A stretch of DNA of 64,000 nt from JAFEDN01 sp963697455 (GTDB taxonomy: Bacteria > Pseudomonadota > Gammaproteobacteria > Coxiellales > Coxiellaceae): the NCBI GenBank assembly GCA_963697455.1, contig CAVOOI010000014.1:1-64000 (forward strand). The letters run 5' to 3'. Shown here one piece after another: positions 24,733 to 33,785 of the stretch. Both the position numbers and the translations under genes were made by a program. Under the pieces are notes generated by a model. That model worked only from the letters and a program-made list of their open reading frames with translations, searched no databases and was not told where the DNA came from. Each line of letters starts with the position of its first letter. Positions within the stretch are counted from its first letter, which is position 1.

Positions 24733-26351
24733 AATGTAATATCTTCCAGCTTCACTCTTTGCATCAAAGGCTGAAAAGCAGCAATGGAGTGATTGAGCAG
24801 CGGTTTATCTAAATCTTCCCAGCTCAGTTTATCAATCTGCAAGAAATGAACTATTTTTTTCGCAGTTTCCGGCAGTACGGGTTGTAAATAAGTGGCTAGC
24901 ACTTTAAATAAATTAAGGCCTTGAGTACATACCGCTTGCACCAACTCATTCTGGCCTTCTTTTGCTAATTGCCAGGGTTTTTGTTGATCGATGTATTGAT
25001 TAGCGCAATCTGCTAACGCCATGATTTCGCGCATAGCCCGATTATAATGACGGCTTTCATAGCTGTTGCCGATAATTTCACGCGCGGCGATAAATTCACT
25101 AAATAATTCCGGATGGGGTAAAGCGCTTGCCAAACGGCCCTGACTTAATTTATGAATGAAACCCGCGCAGCGGCTGGCCAAGTTGACAAATTTGCCCACC
25201 AAATCAGCATTGACCCGCGCACAAAAGTCTGCGAAATTTAAATCGATGTCTTCCACTTGCGGCGTGAGTTTGGCGGCTAAATAATAGCGTAAATATTCGG
25301 GATCGAGTTGGTTTAGATAATTGGCCGCGGTTACAAACGTCCCGCGTGATTTCGACATTTTCTCGCCGTTAATAGTTAAAAAACCGTGGACGAAAATACT
25401 GGTGGGTAAACGCAGGTTAGCGCCATGTAACATAGCGGGCCAAAACAGCGCATGAAAATAGACGATATCTTTGCCGATAAAGTGATATAGTTCGGTTGAC
25501 GCATCTGGCCGCCAGTAATCGTCAAATATAATATCGTTGCGTTCAGTGGATAATTTTTTCAAACAGGCCATATATCCAATCGGCGCATCCAGCCAGACAT
25601 AAAAATATTTACCGGGCGCATCGGGAATTTCAAAGCCAAAATAGGGGGCGTCGCGAGAAATATCCCAATCTTTTAGCGGTTCTTTTAACCACTCTTGCAT
25701 CTTGTTGGCTACCGGTTCAGAAAGGTGGCCGGTTTGCACCCACTGTTGTAAAAAGTGGTGATATTTTTCCAAATTAAAAAAATAATGTTCGGATTGTTTG
25801 ACTATTGGAATGCTGCCAGAAAAAATGGAAACTGGATTGATCAATTCCGCTGCGTCGTAAGTAGCGCCACAGGCTTCGCAGTTATCTCCGTATTGATCTT
25901 TGGCGCCGCAGCGTGGACACTCTCCGCGGATAAACCGGTCGGCTAAAAATAGCTTTTTTTCCGGATCAAAAGCTTGAGAAATGATTTTAGTTTCGATATC
26001 GCCTTTGTCTCGCAAGCGCTGATAGAGAGTATTGACCAACTCTTGATTTTCAGGTGAATGAGTCGTATAAAAATAATCGAAATCAATCAGGAACTTTTGA
26101 AAATCCTGGTGATGTGCGGTATTCATTTGGGCGATAAGATCTTCCGGGCTAATCTGTTGGCGTTCGGCGGAAATCATAATGCTGGCGCCATGGGCGTCAG
26201 AACCACTGATAAATAAGCAGCGATTGCCTTGCAAACGTTGCCAGCGCACCCAAATATCCGCCTGGATTGCTTCGACCAAATGACCTAGATGAATAGGGCC
26301 ATTTGCGTAAAAAAGTGCGATAGTAACCAGGATATTGCGTTGTTTATTCAT
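24729..26351 (-). CDS. metG: Methionyl-tRNA synthetase
   Basis: A class I aminoacyl-tRNA synthetase charging tRNA-Met. The 540-residue protein has the HIGH-type motif in GPIHLGHL (near residue 20), a zinc-knuckle pair CPRCG/CEACG, WLDAPIGYMA, and the catalytic loop KMSKSRG. It stops after the anticodon-binding helical domain, so it lacks the C-terminal Trbp111-like dimerisation domain of the 677-residue E. coli enzyme; short monomeric forms are known. Its start is only 17 bp from the divergent mrp start, a pairing also found in E. coli. Confidence 0.96.
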   Translation of the reverse strand: MNKQRNILVTIALFYANGPIHLGHLVEAIQADIWVRWQRLQGNRCLFISGSDAHGASIMISAERQQISPEDLIAQMNTAHHQDFQKFLIDFDYFYTTHSPENQELVNTLYQRLRDKGDIETKIISQAFDPEKKLFLADRFIRGECPRCGAKDQYGDNCEACGATYDAAELINPVSIFSGSIPIVKQSEHYFFNLEKYHHFLQQWVQTGHLSEPVANKMQEWLKEPLKDWDISRDAPYFGFEIPDAPGKYFYVWLDAPIGYMACLKKLSTERNDIIFDDYWRPDASTELYHFIGKDIVYFHALFWPAMLHGANLRLPTSIFVHGFLTINGEKMSKSRGTFVTAANYLNQLDPEYLRYYLAAKLTPQVEDIDLNFADFCARVNADLVGKFVNLASRCAGFIHKLSQGRLASALPHPELFSEFIAAREIIGNSYESRHYNRAMREIMALADCANQYIDQQKPWQLAKEGQNELVQAVCTQGLNLFKVLATYLQPVLPETAKKIVHFLQIDKLSWEDLDKPLLNHSIAAFQPLMQRVKLEDITL

Positions 26352-26368
26352 CGTGTTACAATAGCAAA

Positions 26369-27454
26369 ATGCAGTTTACACCGTCAACCATCGAAGCATC
26401 GCTCAGAAATCATCAATTGCCGCTATTGAATCAAGATGTCGTCAGCACCGGCTGGCTACAAGGCGTTCAAATCGATAAATCATCCATCACCCTGCAATTA
26501 AAGTTTGGTTTTCCGGTGGAAACGGCGGTCCAAACCCTATTTTCTGAATCTTTGCGTCAATATCTGCAGCCGCTCACTGGGGCCGAGCAAGTCAAAGTTA
26601 CTATCCAGTGCCAGGTTCGCGCCCATGCGGTGCAACCGGGTTTAAGCGCTATCCCTGCGGTAAAAAATGTGATTGCGGTGGCTTCTGGGAAGGGCGGAGT
26701 CGGTAAATCGACTACCGCGGTAAACCTAGCGCTGGCATTACAGCGGCAGGGCGCCCGCACTGGTTTACTGGATGCGGATATTTACGGCCCCAATCAACCG
26801 CACATGTTGGGCGTCACCACCCGGCCTACGATTCATGAGAATAAAACTATCGAGCCGTTAATGGCGCATGGTTTACAAACCATGTCGATCGGTTATTTAG
26901 TAGATGCGGCGACGCCGATGGTGTGGCGCGGGCCGATGATCAGCGCCGCTTTACAGCAGTTGGTACGTGATACGGTGTGGGATAATTTAGATTATTTGAT
27001 TGTCGACCTGCCTCCAGGGACCGGCGATATCCAATTAACCTTGGCTAAAAAGGTTCCGGTTACCGGGGTAGTCATGGTCACTACTCCCCAAGATGTTGCC
27101 CTCCTAGATGTGCGTAAAGGCTTGGAAATGTTTCGTAAAGTGGACGTTAACGTCTTGGGCGTGATTGAAAATATGAGCGGTCATGTTTGCTCGCAGTGCG
27201 GCCATGCGGAACCGATATTCGGTGAGGGCGGAGGCCAGCGGTTAGCGGACGGTTACCAAGTCCAATTATTAGGTCAGCTACCCTTATCGTTAGCTATTCG
27301 TCAAGATTCCGACCAGGGCCGCCCAACGGTAGTTGCCGACCCGGAGAGTCCGTTAGCCCACCGGTATCGAGATATTGCTTTACGCATCGCGGCGCAGATA
27401 TCGCTAAAAAAAATTAACTATGCGTCCAAATTCCCGAAAGTGGTGATTGAATAA
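26369..27454 (+). CDS. mrp: Iron-sulfur cluster carrier ATPase Mrp/ApbC
   Basis: A P-loop NTPase that binds and transfers Fe-S clusters. The 361-residue protein has an N-terminal DUF59-like region, the deviant Walker A GKGGVGKSTT at residues 107-116, DADIYGPNQPHMLG, LIVDLPPGTGD, and the cluster-binding C-x2-C in HVCSQCGH. Only 17 bp separate it from metG, so its promoter must lie inside metG or overlap its start. dcd follows 12 bp downstream and is probably co-transcribed. Confidence 0.94.
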   Translation: MQFTPSTIEASLRNHQLPLLNQDVVSTGWLQGVQIDKSSITLQLKFGFPVETAVQTLFSESLRQYLQPLTGAEQVKVTIQCQVRAHAVQPGLSAIPAVKNVIAVASGKGGVGKSTTAVNLALALQRQGARTGLLDADIYGPNQPHMLGVTTRPTIHENKTIEPLMAHGLQTMSIGYLVDAATPMVWRGPMISAALQQLVRDTVWDNLDYLIVDLPPGTGDIQLTLAKKVPVTGVVMVTTPQDVALLDVRKGLEMFRKVDVNVLGVIENMSGHVCSQCGHAEPIFGEGGGQRLADGYQVQLLGQLPLSLAIRQDSDQGRPTVVADPESPLAHRYRDIALRIAAQISLKKINYASKFPKVVIE

Positions 27455-27466
27455 GAGGAGTACTCA

Positions 27467-28030
27467 ATGGCTATTAAATCTGACCGATGGATCCGCCGCA
27501 TGGCGCAAGCAGGCATGATCACGCCGTTTGAACCGCAACAAGTCCGTTATCAGGGCAATGCCAAAGTGATTTCTTATGGCACATCTAGCTATGGTTATGA
27601 TGTACGTTGTGCTAATGAATTCAAGATCTTTACCAATATTAATTCGGCCATCGTCGATCCCAAAAATTTCGATCGCAACAGCTTCGTGGACTTGTGCGCG
27701 GAGGTGTGCATTATTCCCCCGAATTCGTTTGTATTAGCCCACACTGTGGAATACTTTAAAATTCCCCGTAATGTGTTGACGATTTGCGTAGGGAAATCCA
27801 CTTACGCACGCTGCGGTATTATCGTCAATGTCACTCCTTTGGAGCCGGAATGGGAAGGGCACGTGACTTTAGAGTTTTCTAATACTACTAATTTGCCAGC
27901 CAAAATTTACGCGAATGAAGGTGTTGCGCAAATGTTATTTTTAGAATCTGACGAAGTTTGCGAAACGTCATACGCCGATCGCGGCGGCAAATATCAAGGC
28001 CAAAAAGGCGTCACCCTGCCAGTGGCGTGA
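27467..28030 (+). CDS. dcd: dCTP deaminase
   Basis: Dcd deaminates dCTP to dUTP, the main source of dUMP for thymidylate in gammaproteobacteria. The 187-residue trimeric enzyme shows SYGTSSYGYDVRCANEF at the N-terminus, the catalytic-region VGKSTYARCGIIVNVTPLEPEWEG seen in two parts, and GVAQMLFLE. Start ATG follows GAGGAG. It lies directly after mrp, the order also found in related genera. Confidence 0.96.
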   Translation: MAIKSDRWIRRMAQAGMITPFEPQQVRYQGNAKVISYGTSSYGYDVRCANEFKIFTNINSAIVDPKNFDRNSFVDLCAEVCIIPPNSFVLAHTVEYFKIPRNVLTICVGKSTYARCGIIVNVTPLEPEWEGHVTLEFSNTTNLPAKIYANEGVAQMLFLESDEVCETSYADRGGKYQGQKGVTLPVA

Positions 28031-28036
28031 CAGAGA

Positions 28037-28912
28037 TCAATCTGTAAAGCTCAACAATATGCTTCCATGATCATTAGAAAGAGCGGAAGTTCTATTTGTC
28101 TTGTTTTGAATATTACGGCTGCTGTAAGAAAAAAAGCTGTCTTTGCAGGTTAGAAAAAGCTTGGTGGAAACTTCCGAGATAAAAGTGATTGATTCACCCA
28201 TGGTAAGTCCGATAGGGCCTGTGGTGAGACCGGCCTTCGCGCAATTACTTATTTTATCCAGTAGTGTTAATTGACCGATCATCGGCTTAAAAAATTGTAT
28301 ATAGCTAGTGAGGGTAAAGCAGCCTGCTGCTGCTCCGGCTTTTACTAACCCTAGGGAAATATCTTCAACTAATGTTTTAACGTTGACGGGTGCAATGACT
28401 TCGCTCTTCAGGTTAATAAGATATCGAGAGCCAATCAAACCTCCAAAAAATATTCCTCCGCATAATAAATAGGTGAAAGCTGAAACGGCATAGAATTGAT
28501 CAGCAATGGTTTCCTGAGCCTGCGTAACAATCGGCGTCCAAGACCAACCTGTGAAGAACGCGGCTAAACCATATTGAGCGGTTCGTAACGAGATGGCGGT
28601 CCAGCTATTAGAGTTAGAATCGGATAGTTTAAAAAATTTTAAAAAAGCTTCCGTCACAAAATTACCCAGAGCAACCCCAAACCCATCACCGAATCCCTCG
28701 CTGAATAGAGTGATTTGATCGGTTTCTGTATAGCCGTGAGTCAAAGCAAGCTCCCTGGCGGCATTCCAAAAAAATCCACTCATAAAAAACTTCGGCATCA
28801 TGGTTGCCAGACTGATTAAATGTTCTTTACTCAGTTCTTTAATGCTTTCTTGAAAATTTGGGCGGTGTGCATCGTTATCGTCGTCATCATTATCTAAAAG
28901 TCGTTCTCTCAT
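28037..28912 (-). CDS. Polytopic membrane protein, function unknown
   Basis: A 291-residue protein with an acidic, Asp-rich N-terminus (LLDNDDDDND) and about five hydrophobic segments from residue 35 to 260, including FTYLLCGGIFFGGLIGSRY and AGLTTGPIGLTMGESITF. The C-terminus is polar with Ser/Asn. There is no signal peptide. I do not recognise the family. It has a good ribosome binding site (GGAAGG). Membrane-inserted effectors of Legionellales often look like this, but there is no direct evidence. It converges on dcd. Confidence 0.65.
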   Translation of the reverse strand: MRERLLDNDDDDNDAHRPNFQESIKELSKEHLISLATMMPKFFMSGFFWNAARELALTHGYTETDQITLFSEGFGDGFGVALGNFVTEAFLKFFKLSDSNSNSWTAISLRTAQYGLAAFFTGWSWTPIVTQAQETIADQFYAVSAFTYLLCGGIFFGGLIGSRYLINLKSEVIAPVNVKTLVEDISLGLVKAGAAAGCFTLTSYIQFFKPMIGQLTLLDKISNCAKAGLTTGPIGLTMGESITFISEVSTKLFLTCKDSFFSYSSRNIQNKTNRTSALSNDHGSILLSFTD

Positions 28913-29098
28913 ATAACCTTCCTTCAGGTAGTTTTTATAATCTCTTCAATATTCAAAATACCAGCTATCATTCAAGAAAATTATAATTGTTAAGAATAAC
29001 TTCTTGCAAGCTATATTTTTATTAAAAAATTCCTGTATTCCATTTATCGGCTTTTTTGTATTAACTATTGCTATCTTATTTTTTTGGAGTTATAGTTT

Positions 29099-29482
29099 AT
29101 GCAGGAAAATCAATCATTGTTCATATTACAGACAGAATTAGTTGACAAAAAGGTGGAGGTTGCGGTGCAAAATAATATTGCTACGGTAAACAGCGCAATT
29201 TTAAATCTTCGAGATGAAATTGTGAGCCTCAGACATGAGATGGTTAAAGAACTACATGAGGTGCGCCAAGAGATGCGCCAAGAGATGCATGACATGCGCT
29301 ATGAGTTTGGCACGCGCTTGACTGCGCTGGAAACTGCGTTTTCTTTGCAGGAAGTAAAGCAGGCTGAACTACGTAATCGGATCTTGGATTTTACTTTCAA
29401 GGCGGGATGGGTAGCTGTTATAGCGATACTTTCTGCCGCATTTTCCTCATTAGCCAGTTCGCTGCATAATTTTATGAAATAA
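29099..29482 (+). CDS. Coiled-coil protein with C-terminal membrane anchor
   Basis: A 127-residue protein: residues 15-95 form a long helical coiled coil with heptad-like repeats (EMVKELHEVRQEMRQEMHD), and residues 100-122 a single membrane helix (AGWVAVIAILSAAFSSLA). The design resembles DUF1640/CCDC90-like proteins, with the helical stalk in the cytosol. GGAG precedes the ATG. The role is unknown; it precedes the 796-residue gene on the same strand by 71 bp. Confidence 0.65.
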   Translation: MQENQSLFILQTELVDKKVEVAVQNNIATVNSAILNLRDEIVSLRHEMVKELHEVRQEMRQEMHDMRYEFGTRLTALETAFSLQEVKQAELRNRILDFTFKAGWVAVIAILSAAFSSLASSLHNFMK

Positions 29483-29553
29483 ACCCGAATTCAAGTAATT
29501 TTTGTAAGTTTCTGTTATGATACTAAAAATTAAATTGCAAAATTGGAAAGAAG

Positions 29554-31944
29554 ATGAAATCAGAAATAACAATACTCCGGGAACTTCATGAATGTAAAAC
29601 TTCTCAAGCGTTAAAAGAAAAGTGGCTTGAGCTATTTGACAGCGGTGATGAGAAATTATTGATAACAGTTTTCGAGACCACCGTTGCATCTGATAAAGAC
29701 CCCCGTCATCCAATAAATCGTTTTTTAAGCTCACTGAGTAAATTAGAATATGAAGAGCAGCTTAATAAATTAAGTCCGAATGCATGGTTTCAAATTTGTA
29801 ATTTGCCCAGTTGGACCCGCCCTGGCCACTTGATAAAAGTAGCTTTTCGCCTTTTCTTGGCGCAGCCTCAATCTTTTGGGATCATCTTAAAAAAATTCAA
29901 CGTGCATCAGTTTGAAGAGACTTTGAAACTAGAGTCTTTTGGGACTATATTAAAAAAAATCAATCTGAATCCGTTTGAAGAAAGTTTGAAATTAAGTTCA
30001 AGGTGCTCACTTCTAAGATTTATCCTAAAGCAGGAGGGAGATTTTTTAAATTGTCAAGAAGTTATCGATGGACTCAGTTTGGATTTTTTGCTTAGTAATT
30101 ATAGTGACATGGGATATTATGTGTGCCGGAATAATAATTTGTCACCGTCTCAGAGCAAAATAATTCTTGATGAACTCAATTTTTCTGCCGCTTTTTCGCA
30201 TATGAAGTCCAAAGAAAAAGTAACTAGGGTAGTAAAATGTTTTAAGGATTCCGTAACAGAATTATTAGATAATGCAACTTTACCAGAATGTCTAGTATTG
30301 ATGGATCGTATTGAAAAAAGCCCTATTCCTCTAAGTAAAAGACTGGAAGTGTTATTAAATTTACACAATAAATTTTTCCAAACGTCTGCAGTGCCATCAG
30401 AATCAATTTCCTATGAAAGACTAAATTCTAGCCGGGTAAATGGTTACCGGTTTATTACCACTCCCTCATTTGCGCCTGGAGTGGATGACAGACACCTGCA
30501 ATTTATAATCGATACTTTAACCACCAATAGTAGTGGCTATAATTCTGCCTGGGAAGAAATGAATAGAGCTCAAACCACAATTCTGTCTAAAGGATATCAG
30601 GAATCTATAAAAGCAAGAAAATTTCTTGAAACTGCTATATTACTTGATTGTCACCAGGCAATTGAGGCAAATTTACAAGTTCTGATGCGAATAATGGCGG
30701 CTGAAAGCAAAAATGAAAATAAAGATTCGTTAGAAAGTCATACATCTATAGATAAAAATTATCCGCATTTAGATTGGCTCTTGGGAAATTTAGGCTTGAA
30801 TTTAACCACAGATAATCTTGATAGAATAATCTCTGATTTAAATGAGTGCTTAATTGAAGTAAGAGCATCAGGAATTTTTCACATACAAGCAAGGCCTTTA
30901 GAAAATAATCTGGTTAAACGTGGTTTCTTAAATTTAATAGAGCGTTCCCATAAATTAAAAAAATTGGAATGGAATAAATTATGTCTGACACTTAATGATT
31001 TTTATAAACTTAAAGAACCTGATGAGATAAAATTTCTTCATAAAGTTTTGGTGTTTAAGTTCAATTTTGAAATGGCAATAGCTTCCGATAAAATCAGCTT
31101 GGCATACGCATTAATAGCTGAAATTTTAAAATTAGAAGTTCAAGATTTTACTCACCATTATCTACTGCCTTACTACTTTTCATCCTTGCAACATCCTTTA
31201 AATATAATTAAATCTGAATTGAAGATAGTAAGAATAAAAATGGATGAGTTGCGATTGTTAGAGGGTGGACCCGCTGTCCCGCTTGAAGCAAAACATGACC
31301 ATAAAAAACCAGATCAGGAACTTATAAATACAGAGCAACCTTTATTGCACCCTTCAAAGCGAGAACTTGATTTAAAACAGATTGAATTACACTTTGGCGG
31401 TGAAGTGGAAAGATTAAATCGATCTCTATCCAGTGGCGAAGAATCTTCTCGGCAATCTATCGCATTAATGAACTTACTCGCATCCATTAAAAATGATTGG
31501 GGGCAAAAAAACCTTATCGATATTGTAAAATACTGGATGCAGAGTGAACTTAAGCCAGATGGTGACGAAATTAAAACCGTTCGTTTGTTTCAGCCTAAAA
31601 AAGAAAGTATTAAAATTATATTCATTAAAAGTATCCTCAGTTATGAGGACAAACGAGTTCTGCAGAAAGAATTGCTTGATTGGGTTATTAAAGCTGACTT
31701 TATTAATCAAAAAATAAGAGCTTTATGCAAAGATACCCATAAATCACCCGGAGAAATCCTGAATTTAATTAAGGTTACTGTTCTTTCGGAGGAAAACCTG
31801 ACAACGGATCAAGATTTGATTGATCTATACGCAATATTATCCAGGCTGGAAGTTGAAAATTCTCAAAAATTAGTAGATGCCTGTTTTGATTTTGAAAAAT
31901 TGCTGACGACTAGATTGACTGTCCCCATCTGCACCCCTGGTTAA
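29554..31944 (+). CDS. Large helical protein of unknown function, 796 residues
   Basis: A soluble, Leu/Lys/Glu-rich, probably all-helical protein with no signal peptide or membrane segment. A short internal duplication is visible at about residues 105-148: QSFGIILKKFNVHQFEETLK versus ESFGTILKKINLNPFEESLK. The remainder has the irregular texture of helical-repeat or effector proteins, and its AT-rich DNA contrasts with neighbouring housekeeping genes. I do not recognise any domain. Size, isolation and base composition fit a host-directed effector, but no PmrA-like box was seen upstream. Confidence 0.65.
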   Translation: MKSEITILRELHECKTSQALKEKWLELFDSGDEKLLITVFETTVASDKDPRHPINRFLSSLSKLEYEEQLNKLSPNAWFQICNLPSWTRPGHLIKVAFRLFLAQPQSFGIILKKFNVHQFEETLKLESFGTILKKINLNPFEESLKLSSRCSLLRFILKQEGDFLNCQEVIDGLSLDFLLSNYSDMGYYVCRNNNLSPSQSKIILDELNFSAAFSHMKSKEKVTRVVKCFKDSVTELLDNATLPECLVLMDRIEKSPIPLSKRLEVLLNLHNKFFQTSAVPSESISYERLNSSRVNGYRFITTPSFAPGVDDRHLQFIIDTLTTNSSGYNSAWEEMNRAQTTILSKGYQESIKARKFLETAILLDCHQAIEANLQVLMRIMAAESKNENKDSLESHTSIDKNYPHLDWLLGNLGLNLTTDNLDRIISDLNECLIEVRASGIFHIQARPLENNLVKRGFLNLIERSHKLKKLEWNKLCLTLNDFYKLKEPDEIKFLHKVLVFKFNFEMAIASDKISLAYALIAEILKLEVQDFTHHYLLPYYFSSLQHPLNIIKSELKIVRIKMDELRLLEGGPAVPLEAKHDHKKPDQELINTEQPLLHPSKRELDLKQIELHFGGEVERLNRSLSSGEESSRQSIALMNLLASIKNDWGQKNLIDIVKYWMQSELKPDGDEIKTVRLFQPKKESIKIIFIKSILSYEDKRVLQKELLDWVIKADFINQKIRALCKDTHKSPGEILNLIKVTVLSEENLTTDQDLIDLYAILSRLEVENSQKLVDACFDFEKLLTTRLTVPICTPG

Positions 31945-31952
31945 ATAGCCTA

Positions 31953-31981
31953 TTGCCTAAGAATTAATTTCATAGTAGGAT
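31953..31981 (+). promoter_or_regulatory. Predicted metNIQ promoter
   Basis: TTGCCT (31953-31958), a 17-bp spacer, then TAGGAT (31976-31981), each matching consensus at four of six positions. Transcription would start about 10 bp before the SAM-II-like aptamer. Confidence 0.45.
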
Positions 31982-32000
31982 ATTCTCATTTACAACTACA

Positions 32001-32052
32001 GCGCCGATTTGAGCATCAGCTTGCGGGCGCATTAGAAATACTGCTAAAGCGG
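32001..32052 (+). ncRNA. SAM-II-like riboswitch leading metNIQ
   Basis: The leader shows the conserved pattern of the SAM-II (metA-type) riboswitch: P1 stem GCGCC / GGCGC (32001-32005 with 32026-32030), the loop GATTTGAG...GCTTGCG after the first strand, then an A-rich linker (ATTAGAAAT) and the pseudoknot strand with GCTAAAGCGG. The element ends 47 nt before the metN ATG, so S-adenosylmethionine binding could mask ribosome access. Methionine transport genes are a classic target of SAM sensors, which supports the call. SAM-II is best known in alphaproteobacteria, so a gammaproteobacterial copy is notable. Confidence 0.72.
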
Positions 32053-32099
32053 ATTGCCTACCCCAATCACCGTTGTTAGCAGATAAAACGGTGAATCCG

Positions 32100-33155
32100 A
32101 TGATTGAAATAAAACAACTTAATAAAGTTTATCCCACCAAAACCGGGCCGGTTGCCGCGTTGGCGGATGTTAATTTGACCGTCAATCCAGGTGAAATTTT
32201 TGGGGTTATCGGCAGAAGCGGCGCGGGCAAAAGTTCATTAATCCGCAGCGTTAATTTACTAGAGCGCCCGACCAGCGGCTCAGTCTGCGTCGATGGCAAA
32301 GACTTAACTCAGCTATCACCTAAAAAACTATGTCAGGTTCGCCGGCAAATAGGCATGATTTTTCAGCATTTCAATTTACTCAGTCACCGCAACGTGCTGG
32401 ATAACGTGGGCCTGCCTCTCGAGCTACTCGGCAAAAACCGCAACACCATTGCGCGGGAAGTCCTGCCTTTATTAGAACTGGTCGGTTTGGCGGATAAATG
32501 TTATGCCTATCCCAGCCAGTTAAGCGGTGGTCAAAAACAGCGGGTTGCGATTGCCAGAGCATTGGCGACTCGTCCGAAAGTATTATTGTGCGATGAAATG
32601 ACTTCGGCGCTGGACCCAGAAACTACTCGTTCCATTTTAGAATTAGTGCAATCCATTAATCAGCAATTTAATTTGTCGATTTTGCTGATTACCCATGAAA
32701 TGTCGGTCATTAAAACCATTGCGGACCAGGTAGCTGTATTAGATCATGGCCGAATCGTAGAGCAGACTGATGTTTTTACATTATTTACCCGCCCAAAAAC
32801 GCCAGTAACCCGGTCATTTATCCGTTTGACTTTACCGCTGGAGCTGCCGGTAGCGCTGATGAATAAAGTTCAATCCGCGCCATTTCCTGAATGTGCGGCC
32901 ATTTGGCGATTGGCTTTTTCCGGGCCGCTTGCCACCGAACCGGTTATCAGCGGGATGGTCAGGAAAATTGAAGTTCATATCAATATTTTGCAAGCTAATT
33001 TAGAACTCATTCGGCATCAACAATTAGGAGTGATGATTATTGCAATTGAGGGCAGTTCGCAAAAAATGGTGGAAGCTAAATCTTACCTAGAAAATCGTGG
33101 TCTAACTGTAGAGGTGATTGGTTATGTCGACCGAAATGATTGGATTATTTCTTAG
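32100..33155 (+). CDS. metN: Methionine ABC transporter, ATP-binding protein
   Basis: MetN powers D/L-methionine import with MetI and MetQ. The 352-residue protein has Walker A GRSGAGKSS (residues 38-46), the signature LSGGQKQR, Walker B VLLCDEMTSALDP, and a C-terminal NIL domain (about 265-350) that senses methionine for trans-inhibition. ATG 32100 is preferred to the upstream in-frame TTG. Its 3' end overlaps metI by 32 bp. The SAM-II-like leader predicts repression when SAM is plentiful. Confidence 0.95.
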   Translation: MIEIKQLNKVYPTKTGPVAALADVNLTVNPGEIFGVIGRSGAGKSSLIRSVNLLERPTSGSVCVDGKDLTQLSPKKLCQVRRQIGMIFQHFNLLSHRNVLDNVGLPLELLGKNRNTIAREVLPLLELVGLADKCYAYPSQLSGGQKQRVAIARALATRPKVLLCDEMTSALDPETTRSILELVQSINQQFNLSILLITHEMSVIKTIADQVAVLDHGRIVEQTDVFTLFTRPKTPVTRSFIRLTLPLELPVALMNKVQSAPFPECAAIWRLAFSGPLATEPVISGMVRKIEVHINILQANLELIRHQQLGVMIIAIEGSSQKMVEAKSYLENRGLTVEVIGYVDRNDWIIS

Positions 33156-33774
33156 TTCTTGCTGGCAAACATTACTGATGGTGATTTTTTCATGTGCGGG
33201 AGCCGTGTTATTTGGCGTGCCGCTGGGTATTATTTTATTAATTACCGGCAAACATCACTTGCTGCCGAGCCCGCGGCTCAATAAAATTTTAGGTTTAATC
33301 ACCAATGGTCTCCGGTCGATTCCATTTATTATTTTGATGGTGGCCATTATCCCGCTAACACGTTTACTGGTGGGCACTTCGATTGGGACCGCGGCGGCGA
33401 CAGTGCCACTTACGCTAGCGGCGATTCCATTTGTTGGCCGAATAGTGGAGGCGGCGATGGAGCAAGTTCCTTGGGGGCTGGTTGAAGCGGCGCAATCAAT
33501 GGGTGCGACTACTTATCAAATTATTTATAAAGTATTATTACCGGAATCGTTGCCTGCTATTGTGCGCGGGATTACCTTAACATTGATTGCCTTGATCGGT
33601 TATTCCGCGATGGCGGGAGTGATCGGTGGTGGAGGCTTAGGCGATTTGGCAGTGCGTTACGGTTACCAGCGTTTTGATCTTGCGGTTATGCTCTGGACGA
33701 TCGCGATATTGATTTTATTAGTGCAATTGTTGCAAATGGCGGGCGACTGGTTCGCTCAAAAGTTAACTCATTAA
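33124..33774 (+). CDS. metI: Methionine ABC transporter, permease
   Basis: A 216-residue inner-membrane permease with five or six helices that forms the channel of MetNIQ. It shows RSIPFIILMVAIIPLTR, TVPLTLAAIPFVGR, and the cytoplasmic coupling motif EAAQSMGATTYQIIYKVLLPE in two parts. ATG 33124 follows GAGGTG within metN; the upstream TTG adds only two residues. Confidence 0.95.
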   Translation: MSTEMIGLFLSSCWQTLLMVIFSCAGAVLFGVPLGIILLITGKHHLLPSPRLNKILGLITNGLRSIPFIILMVAIIPLTRLLVGTSIGTAAATVPLTLAAIPFVGRIVEAAMEQVPWGLVEAAQSMGATTYQIIYKVLLPESLPAIVRGITLTLIALIGYSAMAGVIGGGGLGDLAVRYGYQRFDLAVMLWTIAILILLVQLLQMAGDWFAQKLTH

Positions 33775-33785
33775 TTGGAGTAATT

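Noticed and set aside
31976..32060. SAM-I (S-box) riboswitch before metN
   Set aside because: The S-box core sequences and four-way junction are absent; the pattern fits the compact SAM-II pseudoknot instead.
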